DNA of 64,000 nt, from NCBI RefSeq assembly GCF_944377805.1, contig NZ_CALWFZ010000002.1, forward strand, positions 1 to 64,000, written 5' to 3'. The notes under the pieces are model-generated. The model was not told where the DNA came from and did not search any database. It worked only from the letters and a program-made list of their open reading frames with translations. Source of the stretch: an uncultured Mediterraneibacter sp. Lineage in GTDB: Bacteria > Bacillota > Clostridia > Lachnospirales > Lachnospiraceae. The position numbers and the translations under genes were made by a program. Positions 46,585 to 54,503 of this stretch are shown one piece after another; the first letter of the stretch is position 1, and each line of letters starts with the position of its first letter.

Positions 46585-48024
46585 ATGAAAGTATTTAAAA
46601 AATTAGCCGGATTGATTCTTGCCGTATGCCTGATGGTTCCCCTGGCGGGAACAGTGGCTTTTGCTGCGGAAGGTGTGCTGATGTACAGCGACCCCAGCGC
46701 AAAAGTTGGGGACAATGTAGATGTTGATCTGGTGGTGCGAAGCAATAGTGGGCAGACCGTGGGAGACGTCCAGGTCGACATGAGTTATGACCCGACTGCG
46801 TTGGAGTTTGTCAGTGGCGATGGATTTACTGCTGACGGTTCGGGAACGCTGACATATTCGGGCACGGGAGACGGTGCTGAGATGCGTGCGACAATGACAT
46901 TCCGTGCGCTCAAAGAAGGCGAGGCCGCGATCAGTGTCAGCAGCACATCCGCTACTATGGCAGACGGGGAGGCGCTGGAACTCCGTCAGGGATCATCTAC
47001 GGTTACGATTTCCGCAGCGGACGACGGTACGACTGTGATTGAAACGGAAACTGCCGAGACGGCAGGAGCTACTACAGATATCGTTGTGACTGTGAACGGA
47101 ACGGATTATAATTTCTCAGAGGCGTTTACGGGCGCGGATATTCCGGACGGATTTTCTGAGACAACGTTGACCTTTAACGGAGAAGACAGAAAATTTGTTT
47201 CCAACGAGGCAGGTGTAACTCTGGGATATCTGGTCGATAATTCGGGCGCGGGCAGCTTCTTCCTGTTTAATGATGAGGACGCTACATTTGCTCCGTATAT
47301 CCAGCTGTTTATCTCCGATACAACAAGTATTGTGCCTCTTGATCAGACGGACGCCGTGAATCTTCCTGACACTTATCAGCAGGTAGACCTTACGGTTCAG
47401 GATCAGCAGTACACCGCATGGTCTAATCCGGAAACTCCGCGGTATTATGTGCTCTATGCTCTGAACACACGGACAGGGGAGAGCCACCTCTATCAGTACG
47501 ATACGGATGACGGCACATATCAGTATTTTATCGGATCTGACGCGGCAGGAGAGGCATCAGCCGGACTGCCGATACCGGGGGCGTTCGGTGATTTCGTTAA
47601 TAGCCACCTCATGCTTTTCTTTATCATATTGGTGATTATTGTGCTAGTTATCCTCATATTGATGATCATATTTGCGGTCAAGCTGGTGCACCGCAATCAG
47701 GAGCTGGATGATTTGTATGATGAGTATGACATTCCTTATGAAGATGAGGAAGACGACGATGACAGTGAATCCGCTCAAAAGTCATCCGGAAGATCTGCTA
47801 TCGAAGACGATGGCGAAGATGATGAGTACGATGATGAATATGATGACGAATATGACGATGAATATGATGATGACGAGTATGACGATGAATATGATGACGA
47901 GTACGACGATGAGTACGATGACGACTATGAAGACAACGACAAGACAATCCAGGTGAACAAAAAGGGGACGAAGCAGAAAAAGAGTTCTGATGATGATTAT
48001 GACATCAACTTCATAGATATTTAA
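46585..48024 (+). CDS. Membrane-anchored cohesin-domain protein with acidic Tyr-rich tail
   Basis: The signal peptide (1-28) is followed by a cohesin-like beta-sandwich (about 30-145; GDNVDVDLVVRSNS, VQVDMSYDPTALEFVS), which in cellulosomes binds dockerins. A second domain without clear family follows (about 165-325). A strong transmembrane helix (about 340-366) leads to a cytoplasmic-looking tail of about 110 residues dominated by Asp-Glu-Tyr-Asp repeats and ending in a Lys-rich stretch and SSDDDYDINFIDI. ATG 46585 follows AGAGG; an upstream TTG at 46549 would precede the signal peptide. No dockerin was seen in this window. Function unknown. Confidence 0.85.
   Translation: MKVFKKLAGLILAVCLMVPLAGTVAFAAEGVLMYSDPSAKVGDNVDVDLVVRSNSGQTVGDVQVDMSYDPTALEFVSGDGFTADGSGTLTYSGTGDGAEMRATMTFRALKEGEAAISVSSTSATMADGEALELRQGSSTVTISAADDGTTVIETETAETAGATTDIVVTVNGTDYNFSEAFTGADIPDGFSETTLTFNGEDRKFVSNEAGVTLGYLVDNSGAGSFFLFNDEDATFAPYIQLFISDTTSIVPLDQTDAVNLPDTYQQVDLTVQDQQYTAWSNPETPRYYVLYALNTRTGESHLYQYDTDDGTYQYFIGSDAAGEASAGLPIPGAFGDFVNSHLMLFFIILVIIVLVILILMIIFAVKLVHRNQELDDLYDEYDIPYEDEEDDDDSESAQKSSGRSAIEDDGEDDEYDDEYDDEYDDEYDDDEYDDEYDDEYDDEYDDDYEDNDKTIQVNKKGTKQKKSSDDDYDINFIDI
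47821..47932 (+). repeat. Coding minisatellite of 12-bp units (Asp-Glu-Tyr-Asp)
   Basis: About eight degenerate copies of GATGAnTAnGAn with one or two interrupting Asp codons. The unit is a multiple of three, so copy-number changes keep frame. Alternating GAT/GAC, GAA/GAG and TAT/TAC codons show that the array is not newly expanded. Confidence 0.85.
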
Positions 48025-48027
48025 TCA

Positions 48028-48098
48028 GAAAAGGGGAGACGGACTGTTTCAGAATGCGTTATAGGCGCTGTCTGGTTGCAGTCGTCTCCCTTTTCAAT
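48028..48098 (+). terminator. Terminator after the cohesin-domain gene
   Basis: The left arm from 48028 (GAAAAGGGGAGACG) pairs with the right arm ending at 48095 (CGTCTCCCTTTTC) with two small bulges and a loop of about 32 nt, then AATATTTGTT. The base is stable although the loop is long. Confidence 0.65.
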
Positions 48099-48196
48099 AT
48101 TTGTTAATTGATTGAACACAGATTTATCACAATGACAGGATAAGATAGAGCCATATAAGAGAAAAAGCGCGAATGTGCAGAAGGCAGGTAGATAAT

Positions 48197-49516
48197 ATGG
48201 ATAATCAATACAGTTACTATAACTCGGACAGCAGTAATTATCATTACTCAAATCAGTACACGGCTCCAGGCTCCGAACAGGATCACAAGGCGCCGGAGAA
48301 AAAGAAGAAACCCCGCAGGGGAGTGCCGAAAGTGGTGACAGCGGCGGGACTTGCCATTTTATTTGGCGTAGTCTCCAGCGCAACGTTTCTCACTTCCAAT
48401 ATGATCGGGAGCAGGCTGCTCGGTCTGAACAGAGGGACGTCAGATTCATCTGCCGTTTCCTCCGGAAATGTCAGCACAGGAACATCGCTGTCCAGATCAT
48501 CAAGTGTCGTTACGTCTGATGTATCTGACGTGGTGGATGAGGTGATGCCTTCCATCGTATCAATTACAAGTATGTCGGTGGAAGAGGTTCAGAACTTTTT
48601 TGGCGGCACATACCAGCAGCAGAGCTCAGGGGCCGGTACGGGTATTATTATCGGAGAAAATGAGTCGGAATTGCTGATTGTGACGAATAACCATGTAGTG
48701 CAGGGCAGTGACACCCTTACGGTTACTTTTAATGACAGTTCCAATGTTGAGGCTAATATTAAAGGAACAGACGCAAGCTATGATGTAGCCGTTATTGCGG
48801 TTTCATTAGACGATATTCCGGCAGAGACGAAAGAGACTATTTCTGCCGCGACGCTGGGAGACTCCACGAATCTGAAAGTGGGAGAGCCGGCCATCGCCAT
48901 CGGAAATGCTCTCGGATATGGACAGTCTGTGACAACGGGTGTGATCAGCGCGCTTGACCGATCGGTAACTGCCACAAACAGCCAGACAGGTGAGAAGCAG
49001 GAGAGTGGTGTGAATCTTATACAGACGGACGCGGCGATCAATGAAGGCAACAGCGGAGGGGCGCTTGTAAATGTCAACGGCGAGGTGATAGGAATCAATT
49101 CGGCGAAATTAATCGGTGACAGCGTGGAAGGAATCGGTTATGCTATCCCTATCAGCGATGTGTCAGATCTGATTCAGAGTCTGATGAATCAGGAGACGAA
49201 GACAAAAGTTCCAGAAGACAATCGCGGACTGATTGGAATTACTGGTATCAGTGTATCGGATGCGTTCTCCCAGCAGATTGATATGCCCTCAGGAGTCTAT
49301 GTGACGGAGATTGCTTCCGGCGGTGGAGCAGACAAGGCGGGCATGACAAAGGGATGCATTATTACCGGCATTAACGGAAGCACAGTGGACAGCATGGACG
49401 CGCTGCAGGCACAGCTTGAGTACTATGCGAAAGGCGAGACCGTGACGCTGACGATCCAGATTCCGCAGACAAACGGTGAATATGAGGAAGAAACGGTTGA
49501 AGTAACTCTGAGCTGA
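48197..49516 (+). CDS. HtrA/DegP-like S1C serine protease with PDZ domain
   Basis: A membrane-anchored quality-control protease of the extracytoplasmic side. A Tyr/Ser/Asn-rich and then basic N-terminus (1-50) is followed by one helix (about 52-72) and a trypsin-like domain with the triad His-166 (TNNHVVQGS), Asp-196 (SYDVAVI) and Ser-286 (GNSGGAL). A C-terminal PDZ domain starts near 345 (GVYVTEIASGGGADKAGM). The ATG at 48197 with AAGGCAGGT upstream is preferred to a GTG at 48173. This gives 439 residues. It closes the envelope island. Confidence 0.94.
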   Translation: MDNQYSYYNSDSSNYHYSNQYTAPGSEQDHKAPEKKKKPRRGVPKVVTAAGLAILFGVVSSATFLTSNMIGSRLLGLNRGTSDSSAVSSGNVSTGTSLSRSSSVVTSDVSDVVDEVMPSIVSITSMSVEEVQNFFGGTYQQQSSGAGTGIIIGENESELLIVTNNHVVQGSDTLTVTFNDSSNVEANIKGTDASYDVAVIAVSLDDIPAETKETISAATLGDSTNLKVGEPAIAIGNALGYGQSVTTGVISALDRSVTATNSQTGEKQESGVNLIQTDAAINEGNSGGALVNVNGEVIGINSAKLIGDSVEGIGYAIPISDVSDLIQSLMNQETKTKVPEDNRGLIGITGISVSDAFSQQIDMPSGVYVTEIASGGGADKAGMTKGCIITGINGSTVDSMDALQAQLEYYAKGETVTLTIQIPQTNGEYEEETVEVTLS

Positions 49517-49543
49517 TAGGCCTTTCCCGTGGATTTCATTGAG

Positions 49544-49582
49544 AAGTACCTGACATTTCCTGGAAATGTCAGGTACTTTTGT
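49544..49582 (+). terminator. Terminator after htrA
   Basis: AAGTACCTGACATTTCC (49544-49560) pairs with GGAAATGTCAGGTACTT (49562-49578) and is followed by TTGTGTTTG. It lies between convergent htrA and cotJC, but the T-run is on the + strand only. Confidence 0.88.
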
Positions 49583-49599
49583 GTTTGCCTGATTCGTAA

Positions 49600-50196
49600 C
49601 TATTTATCAAATTCCGGGTTAAAAGCGTAGAAGTTCCTGCTGTCCAGTTTATCCTGAACGATGCGGAGACTTTCGCCGAATCTCTGGTAATGTACGATCT
49701 CGCGCTGCCTTAAGAAACGTATGGGATCGCAGATTTCAGGGTCTTTGACAAGACGGAGAATGTTGTCGTAAGTGGTGCGGGCTTTCTGCTCCGCAGCCAG
49801 ATTTTCATGCAGATCCGTGATGGGATCTCCTTTGGACTGGAAGACCGTTGCCGTCCAGGGCATGCCGCTGGCAGCCTGAGGCCAGAGAGCCAGCGTATGA
49901 TCCACATAGTAAGGGGCGAATCCGGAACGCTCGATTTCTTCAGGCGTCAGATTTTTTGTCAGCTGATAGACGATAGCGCAGATCATTTCCATGTGAGCCA
50001 GTTCCTCTGTACCAATATCCGTAAGTATTCCCGTCACTTCCTTATATGGCATTGTATATCTCTGAGACAAATATCGCATGGACGCGGCAAGTTCTCCATC
50101 GGGTCCTCCGAACTGACTGATGATGACTTGAGCGATCTTAGGATTTGTCTGTGTGATTTTTACAGGGTATTGAAGTCTTTTTTCATAATTCCACAT
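49600..50196 (-). CDS. cotJC: Spore coat protein CotJC (manganese catalase family)
   Basis: CotJC is a spore-coat protein related to dimanganese catalases. The 198-residue protein keeps Glu in GPDGELAASMRYLSQRY (about 31-47), the EExxH pair in GTEELAHMEM (about 62-71), and later HENLAAEQKAR and QREIVHYQRFGE, the expected four-helix metal ligands. The gene is the last of a three-gene - strand operon. This operon is expressed in the mother cell in Bacillus and indicates that the organism sporulates. Confidence 0.95.
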   Translation of the reverse strand: MWNYEKRLQYPVKITQTNPKIAQVIISQFGGPDGELAASMRYLSQRYTMPYKEVTGILTDIGTEELAHMEMICAIVYQLTKNLTPEEIERSGFAPYYVDHTLALWPQAASGMPWTATVFQSKGDPITDLHENLAAEQKARTTYDNILRLVKDPEICDPIRFLRQREIVHYQRFGESLRIVQDKLDSRNFYAFNPEFDK

Positions 50197-50199
50197 AAA

Positions 50200-50496
50200 T
50201 CAGCATCCCCCTTCCTGCCACGGCCACGGCTCATTAACCCAGTTCCAGCGCTCGGCGCAGGAATCGTCGGCAGTGTCCACAGTCAGAGGGCCGTAAGCTG
50301 CCGCGTATTCTTTCAGGGCGTGATTGCGCTGATGACTCATTTGACGGAAATATTCCAGAGCCTCTGTATCGCACGGATGCGTGTCGAGATAAAGCTTTAC
50401 TTCATCAACGGCAAAGCTAACCTGATTGATATGGTTCATAAGCTGACTCCGATTCATTCGATTGTTCATCTGTCTGCTATTTGCCTGGTTGTTCAT
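50200..50496 (-). CDS. cotJB: Spore coat protein CotJB
   Basis: A 98-residue protein with the CotJB core INQVSFAVDEVKLYLDTHPCDTEA and EYFRQMSHQRNHALKEYAAAYGPLT, ending in WNWVNEPWPW. The N-terminus is Asn- and Met-rich (MNNQANSRQMNNRMNR). It begins inside the end of cotJA with a 4-bp overlap and is separated from cotJC by 3 bp. AAAGGGGG precedes the start on the - strand. It likely pairs with CotJA in the coat. Confidence 0.93.
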   Translation of the reverse strand: MNNQANSRQMNNRMNRSQLMNHINQVSFAVDEVKLYLDTHPCDTEALEYFRQMSHQRNHALKEYAAAYGPLTVDTADDSCAERWNWVNEPWPWQEGGC

Positions 50497-50768
50497 CTGC
50501 GGCCGCCCCCTTTCCCAAGAAATGGTTTGTCGAGTTCCATAAATATCGTTCCGCTCTCGAATGCCCTGCGCGGTTCATAGAGATCTTTCCAATGCTGCCA
50601 GGGCACATATGCCATAGCAACGGGCATGTCATCCGGAAAGTGATCATGTGTGTCAGGGCACCCGTCCATTCTCCGGCACTGGTCACACTCGGTTTGGGAT
50701 GAGGACTGCTGTCCGGAGTTGGGCATAGGACGGCGCATGTAACGCATATTATTTTGATAATTAGCCAT
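50493..50768 (-). CDS. cotJA: Spore coat associated protein CotJA
   Basis: A 91-residue protein whose C-terminal half matches CotJA: MAYVPWQHWKDLYEPRRAF and GTIFMELDKPFLG. The N-terminus is Asn-, Met- and Gln-rich with CDQCRRMDGC. The start chosen, ATG at 50768 (- strand), lies about 10 nt after GGAG; a second in-frame start at 50795 adds nine residues but lies before that Shine-Dalgarno. First gene of cotJABC. Confidence 0.92.
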   Translation of the reverse strand: MANYQNNMRYMRRPMPNSGQQSSSQTECDQCRRMDGCPDTHDHFPDDMPVAMAYVPWQHWKDLYEPRRAFESGTIFMELDKPFLGKGGGRR

Positions 50769-50810
50769 ATTGCGGCTTCTCCTTTCATAAATCAAAAATG
50801 ACTTTGTTTT

Positions 50811-50840
50811 ATAGTATGTTTTTGAAAATCATATGTTCCT
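50811..50840 (-). promoter_or_regulatory. Possible sigma-E promoter of cotJABC
   Basis: On the - strand CATACTAT (50811-50818) matches the sigma-E -10 type CATACAnT closely, with GGAACATAT about 13 nt upstream as a poor -35. cotJ is sigma-E controlled in Bacillus; the match here is by eye only. Confidence 0.45.
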
Positions 50841-50890
50841 GAAAAATTTCTTTACATTTAGAAGCAAATTATATATAATGATTAAGTCGG

Positions 50891-50965
50891 CGGGGTGTGG
50901 CTCAGTTTGGTTAGAGCGCACGGCTGGGGGCCGTGAGGTCGCAGGTTCGAATCCTGTCACCCCGA
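50891..50965 (+). tRNA. tRNA-Pro (GGG anticodon)
   Basis: A full cloverleaf: acceptor arms CGGGGTG and CACCCCG with discriminator A, D-arm GCTC/GAGC, anticodon stem CACGG/CCGTG with loop CTGGGGG, and T-arm GCAGG-TTCGAAT-CCTGT. The loop places GGG at 34-36, which reads CCC and CCU proline codons. CCA is not encoded (ATG follows the discriminator). Confidence 0.95.
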
Positions 50966-50993
50966 TGGATCTGAAGAAAAGGATTTACTTACG

Positions 50994-51021
50994 TTGGGGG
51001 CAAAAATACTTTTGCCCCCAA
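50994..51021. repeat. Perfect 12-bp inverted repeat after tRNA-Pro
   Basis: TTGGGGGCAAAA (50994-51005) and TTTTGCCCCCAA (51010-51021) with a 4-nt loop. It lacks a T-run downstream, so it may be a tRNA 3' processing or termination element, or a leader hairpin of the following ftsW-like gene. Confidence 0.6.
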
Positions 51022-51051
51022 TATCATTATGTGTGAGAAAGCGGCGGTAAG

Positions 51052-52491
51052 ATGAAAAGCAGGATTGTAAAGCCAGTAAAGCGGCTGGATCAAAGGAAGA
51101 AAAATACGGGCAAAAAGGAAAGCAATATCGGGGATACGCAGCCAATGCGCCGGTTGGAAGAGAGCGGCAGCCGCAGATCTCTTTCTGACACCCGGCCTAT
51201 GCGTACGAGTGGCCTGCGCGCCGGATATACAGGATACCGCAGAAGTATTGACGAGCGGAGACAGGTTGTGAGTACGCCTTATCCAAAGAAAGAAAAGAAA
51301 ACCTCCCGTACGGCGAAGAAGAGACGCGCAGGGCTCGGAAGTCTTTTCTCTGTCAAAGACAGCGCCGGAGAACACTATTTTGACTATGATCTCCTGTTTG
51401 TTATTATATTTCTCATGTGCTTTGGCCTTGTTATGCTCTACAGTACCAGCGCTTATGAGGCGGAAGTCGATTTTGGCAATGATCTGTACTACTTTTCCAG
51501 ACAGGCTCTGATTGGATTCGGAGGAGTTATCATTATGCTCTTTGTATCCAGAATTGACTATCATCTGTACGGAGCTTTTGCGGTTGAAATCTATGCGCTT
51601 GCCATGATTATGATGGCTCTTGTACGGACTCCTCTCGGCATCACGCTTAACGGTGCGAGGCGGTGGATCAGCCTGCCTGGAAATATGACTCTGCAGCCAG
51701 CGGAGATTACGAAGATCGCGGTGATTTTATTTATTTCATATGAGCTTTGCCGATTGGGACGCAAGGCTTATACTATGGAAGGAATGATCCGTGTATTTGT
51801 CTTTGGCGCTATTGCGTCGGGAGGAGTACTCTTTCTGACGGATAACTTAAGTACCGCAATTATTGTAATGGCGATCACATGTCTTCTGATCTTTGTGATC
51901 CACCCGAAGTTAAAGCCGTTTGTGATTTTGCTTATTGTCGGAATTGTGGTGGCGGCAGTGGGGATTGCAATTCTTTCTGTCACAGTGGCAAACAGTGACA
52001 ACTTCAGGCTCCAGAGAATTATTTCCTGGCTGAATCCCGAAGCTACGGCGGATTCGGGAAGCTATCAGGTTATGCAGGGACTGTATGCCATCGGCAGCGG
52101 AGGCTTCTTTGGAAAAGGTCTGGGAAACAGTACTCAGAAGATGGGAGTGATCCCGGAGGCGCAAAATGATATGATCCTGGTCGTGATTTGCGAGGAGCTG
52201 GGAGTGTTTGGCGCGCTGATTATCCTGGTTCTTTTCGGGCTTCTTCTGTACAGACTGATGTTCATAGCAAGAAACGCGCCGGATCTGTACGGTTCCCTGA
52301 TTGCCACAGGCATATTTGCCCACATTGCCCTTCAGGTGACCCTGAATATTGCCGTTGTGACCGGATTGCTTCCGACTACCGGGATCACATTGCCCTTTAT
52401 CAGCTACGGGGGCACCGCGATTCTCTTCCTGATGGCTGAGATGGGCATTGCTCTTGGAATATCCAGGCGGATTAAGCTGGAAGGAGACTAA
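51052..52491 (+). CDS. FtsW/RodA/SpoVE-family SEDS protein with long N-terminus
   Basis: SEDS proteins are peptidoglycan glycosyltransferases working with class B PBPs. The membrane core (about 115-479, ten helices) shows LVMLYSTSAY, RRWISLPGNMTLQPAEITKIA, NPEATADSGSYQVMQGLYAIGSGGF-like elements (about 325-350), LGNSTQK and PEAQNDMI, and ends with LPFISYGGTAI. It carries a hydrophilic, basic N-terminal extension of about 110 residues rich in Arg, Lys, Ser and Thr, absent from the paralog at 62280. It sits outside the division cluster, and whether it acts in elongation, division or sporulation is open. Confidence 0.92.
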   Translation: MKSRIVKPVKRLDQRKKNTGKKESNIGDTQPMRRLEESGSRRSLSDTRPMRTSGLRAGYTGYRRSIDERRQVVSTPYPKKEKKTSRTAKKRRAGLGSLFSVKDSAGEHYFDYDLLFVIIFLMCFGLVMLYSTSAYEAEVDFGNDLYYFSRQALIGFGGVIIMLFVSRIDYHLYGAFAVEIYALAMIMMALVRTPLGITLNGARRWISLPGNMTLQPAEITKIAVILFISYELCRLGRKAYTMEGMIRVFVFGAIASGGVLFLTDNLSTAIIVMAITCLLIFVIHPKLKPFVILLIVGIVVAAVGIAILSVTVANSDNFRLQRIISWLNPEATADSGSYQVMQGLYAIGSGGFFGKGLGNSTQKMGVIPEAQNDMILVVICEELGVFGALIILVLFGLLLYRLMFIARNAPDLYGSLIATGIFAHIALQVTLNIAVVTGLLPTTGITLPFISYGGTAILFLMAEMGIALGISRRIKLEGD

Positions 52492-52606
52492 AAATTCACG
52501 AAAACCTCTTTTTTTCCGTAGTAATATATGGTATATTTTAATATAGTATTAAAAACTATGTGTAATAGAAATCTAAAATATACTCTGCGGTTTGGGAGGA
52601 AATAGC

Positions 52607-53452
52607 GTGGAATATAAAATAATTGTAGACAGTTGTGGTGAATTGACTCACAAAATGAAAACAGCCGGAGTTTATAAAAGCGCTTCGCTGAGTATGCAGG
52701 TAGACGGGGACATTATTGTGGATGACGCGTCGTTTGACCAGAAGGAATTCCTCCGTCGAGTGGCAGCCAGCCCGGAATGTCCGAAGTCATCCTGTCCTTC
52801 TCCTGAGGAATATCTCAGTTTATATGAAGGAAGTGAGAAACGTGTATATATTGTTACCCTGTCTTCTGAGCTGAGCGGTTCGTATAACAGCGCCCAGCTG
52901 GGAAGAAAGCTTTTCTTTGAGGAGCATGGGAAAGAGGAAAAGCAGATTTATGTATTTAATTCCCGGTCAGCGTCGGTAGGAGAGACGCTTATTGCCATGA
53001 AGATACAGGAGTGTGAGGAGAGTGGGTTGGATTTTGATCAGACGGTTGAACTCACCGAGCGCTACATTGAGGGACAGCACACATATTTTGTCCTGGAAAA
53101 TCTTGACACTCTCAGAAAAAATGGGCGTCTTACCGGGATTAAATCCTTTGTTGCCAGTGCGTTAAATATTAAGCCGGTCATGGGATCCACTCCGGAAGGA
53201 ACGATCTGTCAGTTAGGCCAGGCCCGTGGGATGAAGAAGGCGCTCGTAAAGATGGTAGAGCAGATAAGCCGTGATAGCCGCGATACAGTGAACAAAGTAC
53301 TGGGGATTGCTCACTGCAACTGTCCGGAACGCGCAAGAGAAGTGGAGCGGATGCTCCTTGACAGACTGAAGGTGAAAGGAAGCTTTATTGTTGATACTGC
53401 CGGCATCAGCACAATGTACGCCAATGACGGAGGAATTATTGTTGTGCTCTGA
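52607..53452 (+). CDS. DegV family fatty-acid-binding protein
   Basis: DegV/FakB proteins bind fatty acids for a kinase partner. The 281-residue protein shows YKIIVDSCGELTHKM at the N-terminus, CPSPEEYLSLYEG, VTLSSELSGSYNSA and RKNGRLTGIKSF, typical of the family. I chose GTG 52607, 7 nt after GGGAGG (52594-52599), since it starts the family-typical MEYKIIVDS; a TTG at 52592 overlaps the Shine-Dalgarno. FakA is not in the window. Confidence 0.92.
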   Translation: MEYKIIVDSCGELTHKMKTAGVYKSASLSMQVDGDIIVDDASFDQKEFLRRVAASPECPKSSCPSPEEYLSLYEGSEKRVYIVTLSSELSGSYNSAQLGRKLFFEEHGKEEKQIYVFNSRSASVGETLIAMKIQECEESGLDFDQTVELTERYIEGQHTYFVLENLDTLRKNGRLTGIKSFVASALNIKPVMGSTPEGTICQLGQARGMKKALVKMVEQISRDSRDTVNKVLGIAHCNCPERAREVERMLLDRLKVKGSFIVDTAGISTMYANDGGIIVVL

Positions 53453-53501
53453 TCCGGATTGTGATAAACTGTCCATATCGGGTTGAAAGGAGTATTGGAC
53501 C

Positions 53502-53753
53502 ATGAGCCAGGAAAAAGTAGACAAATATAAACAGGAGAAAGCAAACAGAAAGAAAATCATGCGCAGGCAGAGAATAATGGGGGTTGTCAGAAAAAGTGTC
53601 CTTGGTCTTGTTGCTTTGGCCCTTGTTGCGTGGCTCGGCTACTCGGCGTATGATATGTATGAATCGGGAAAGGACCGGGTGGTGGCAGAGGTGAACTATG
53701 ACTCGGTTATGGATTATCTTGATAACCTGACTGCTGAACAGGCGGCGGAGTAA
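53502..53753 (+). CDS. Small single-pass membrane protein
   Basis: The 83-residue protein is not recognised. A basic, Lys/Arg-rich N-terminus (1-30) precedes one hydrophobic helix (about 31-52, SVLGLVALALVAWLGYSAY), then a short acidic extracellular segment ending in LTAEQAAE. GAAAGGAG precedes the ATG by a suitable distance. It lies after degV and before the double terminator, upstream of the division cluster. Function unknown. Confidence 0.75.
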   Translation: MSQEKVDKYKQEKANRKKIMRRQRIMGVVRKSVLGLVALALVAWLGYSAYDMYESGKDRVVAEVNYDSVMDYLDNLTAEQAAE

Positions 53754-53827
53754 TATCCTGCCGGAGCAGTGGAAATAAGTGGTAAATATTAAAATTTTGA
53801 AATAAGCAGAAATATCTAAGTGAACAC

Positions 53828-53873
53828 AACATGTAGTGAGGAGAGGTGTTCTCCCCACTACATGTTCTTTTTT
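53828..53873 (+). terminator. Strong intrinsic terminator (first of a pair)
   Basis: AACATGTAGTG (53828-53838) pairs with CACTACATGTT (53856-53866), an inner GGAGA/TCTCC extends the stem, and CTTTTTT follows. Confidence 0.92.
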
Positions 53874-53874
53874 A

Positions 53875-53905
53875 CCCTGAAACACGCTGTTTTCAGGGCT
53901 TTTTT
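53875..53905 (+). terminator. Second intrinsic terminator before mraZ
   Basis: CCCTGAAA (53875-53882) and TTTCAGGG (53891-53898) with an 8-nt loop, then CTTTTTTG. Two terminators in tandem isolate the division cluster from upstream transcription. Confidence 0.85.
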
Positions 53906-53941
53906 GATTTGCAGGAGACACAAAAAAATCAAAAAAAGGGG

Positions 53942-53970
53942 TTGAAAAAGGGGGATTGGTGGTTTAGAAT
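53942..53970 (+). promoter_or_regulatory. mraZ (division cluster) promoter
   Basis: TTGAAA (53942-53947), exactly 17 bp, TAGAAT (53965-53970). The -10 and the region after it overlap the phased TGG repeats, so repression by MraZ binding is plausible. Confidence 0.72.
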
Positions 53971-54012
53971 GGTGTCAAGTGGTAAAGAGTGGTGGCTAGT
54001 GGAATAAAGTGG
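53958..54012 (+). promoter_or_regulatory. Putative MraZ operator (six phased TGG repeats)
   Basis: TGG occurs at 53960, 53970, 53980, 53990, 54000 and 54010 with an exact 10-bp period; the last four are preceded by AG (AGTGG). A degenerate seventh (AATGT) follows at 54018. MraZ is known to bind short direct TGGG- or GTGG-like repeats at 10-bp spacing upstream of its own gene; the site overlaps the -10 box. Confidence 0.8.
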
Positions 54013-54052
54013 GGAGCAATGTGGAGGCTCACGTCAAGAGAAAGGATTCCGA

Positions 54053-54490
54053 ATGTTATTAGGAGAGTTTAACCATAGCATTGATGAAAAGGGAAGACTC
54101 ATCATCCCGGCAAAACTTCGGGATGATCTTGGTGACAGCTTCGTTATCTGTAACGGGCTGGAAGGATGCCTCTTTGTTTACTCTCAGGAAGAATGGAACA
54201 AATTCGTCGCCGAACTTGAGACCTTACCACGTATGAACAAAGATGCCAGAATTTTTAAACGTTACTTTTTCGGAAGTGCCTCAGAGGGCAGTTTTGACAA
54301 GCAGGGGAGAGTTCTTGTCCCGCCTTCGCTCAGGAAAGCGGCGCATCTTGAGAAAGACGTAGTCCTTGTGGGAGTTCAGGACCGGGTTGAGATCTGGGAC
54401 AAGACACTCTGGGAAGAGCGCAGCCAGGTGAGCGAAGAAGACCTGGACGCAATTGCAGAGCGCATGGAGTCCATTGGTATCAGGATCTGA
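54053..54490 (+). CDS. mraZ: Transcriptional regulator MraZ
   Basis: MraZ binds DNA as a ring-like oligomer and regulates the division and cell wall cluster it heads. The 145-residue protein has two SpoVT-AbrB-like halves: N-terminal [20 protein letters not shown] (about 4-23) and C-terminal [16 protein letters not shown] (about 79-94), each with the conserved DxKGR / DxQGR loop. AAAGGATT precedes the ATG. Six phased TGG motifs lie directly upstream and suggest autoregulation. rsmH follows. Confidence 0.96.
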   Translation: MLLGEFNHSIDEKGRLIIPAKLRDDLGDSFVICNGLEGCLFVYSQEEWNKFVAELETLPRMNKDARIFKRYFFGSASEGSFDKQGRVLVPPSLRKAAHLEKDVVLVGVQDRVEIWDKTLWEERSQVSEEDLDAIAERMESIGIRI

Positions 54491-54503
54491 CAGGGAGGAA
54501 GTT

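Noticed and set aside
47672-47956. Met/Thr-rich + strand frame over the Asp-Glu-Tyr repeat
   Set aside because: It is a shifted reading of the minisatellite in the cohesin-protein gene and has no ribosome-binding site of its own.
48112-48146. Promoter upstream of htrA (TTGAAC and TAAGAT)
   Set aside because: The spacer is 23 bp, too long for a sigma-A promoter; no better pair was seen, so none was listed.
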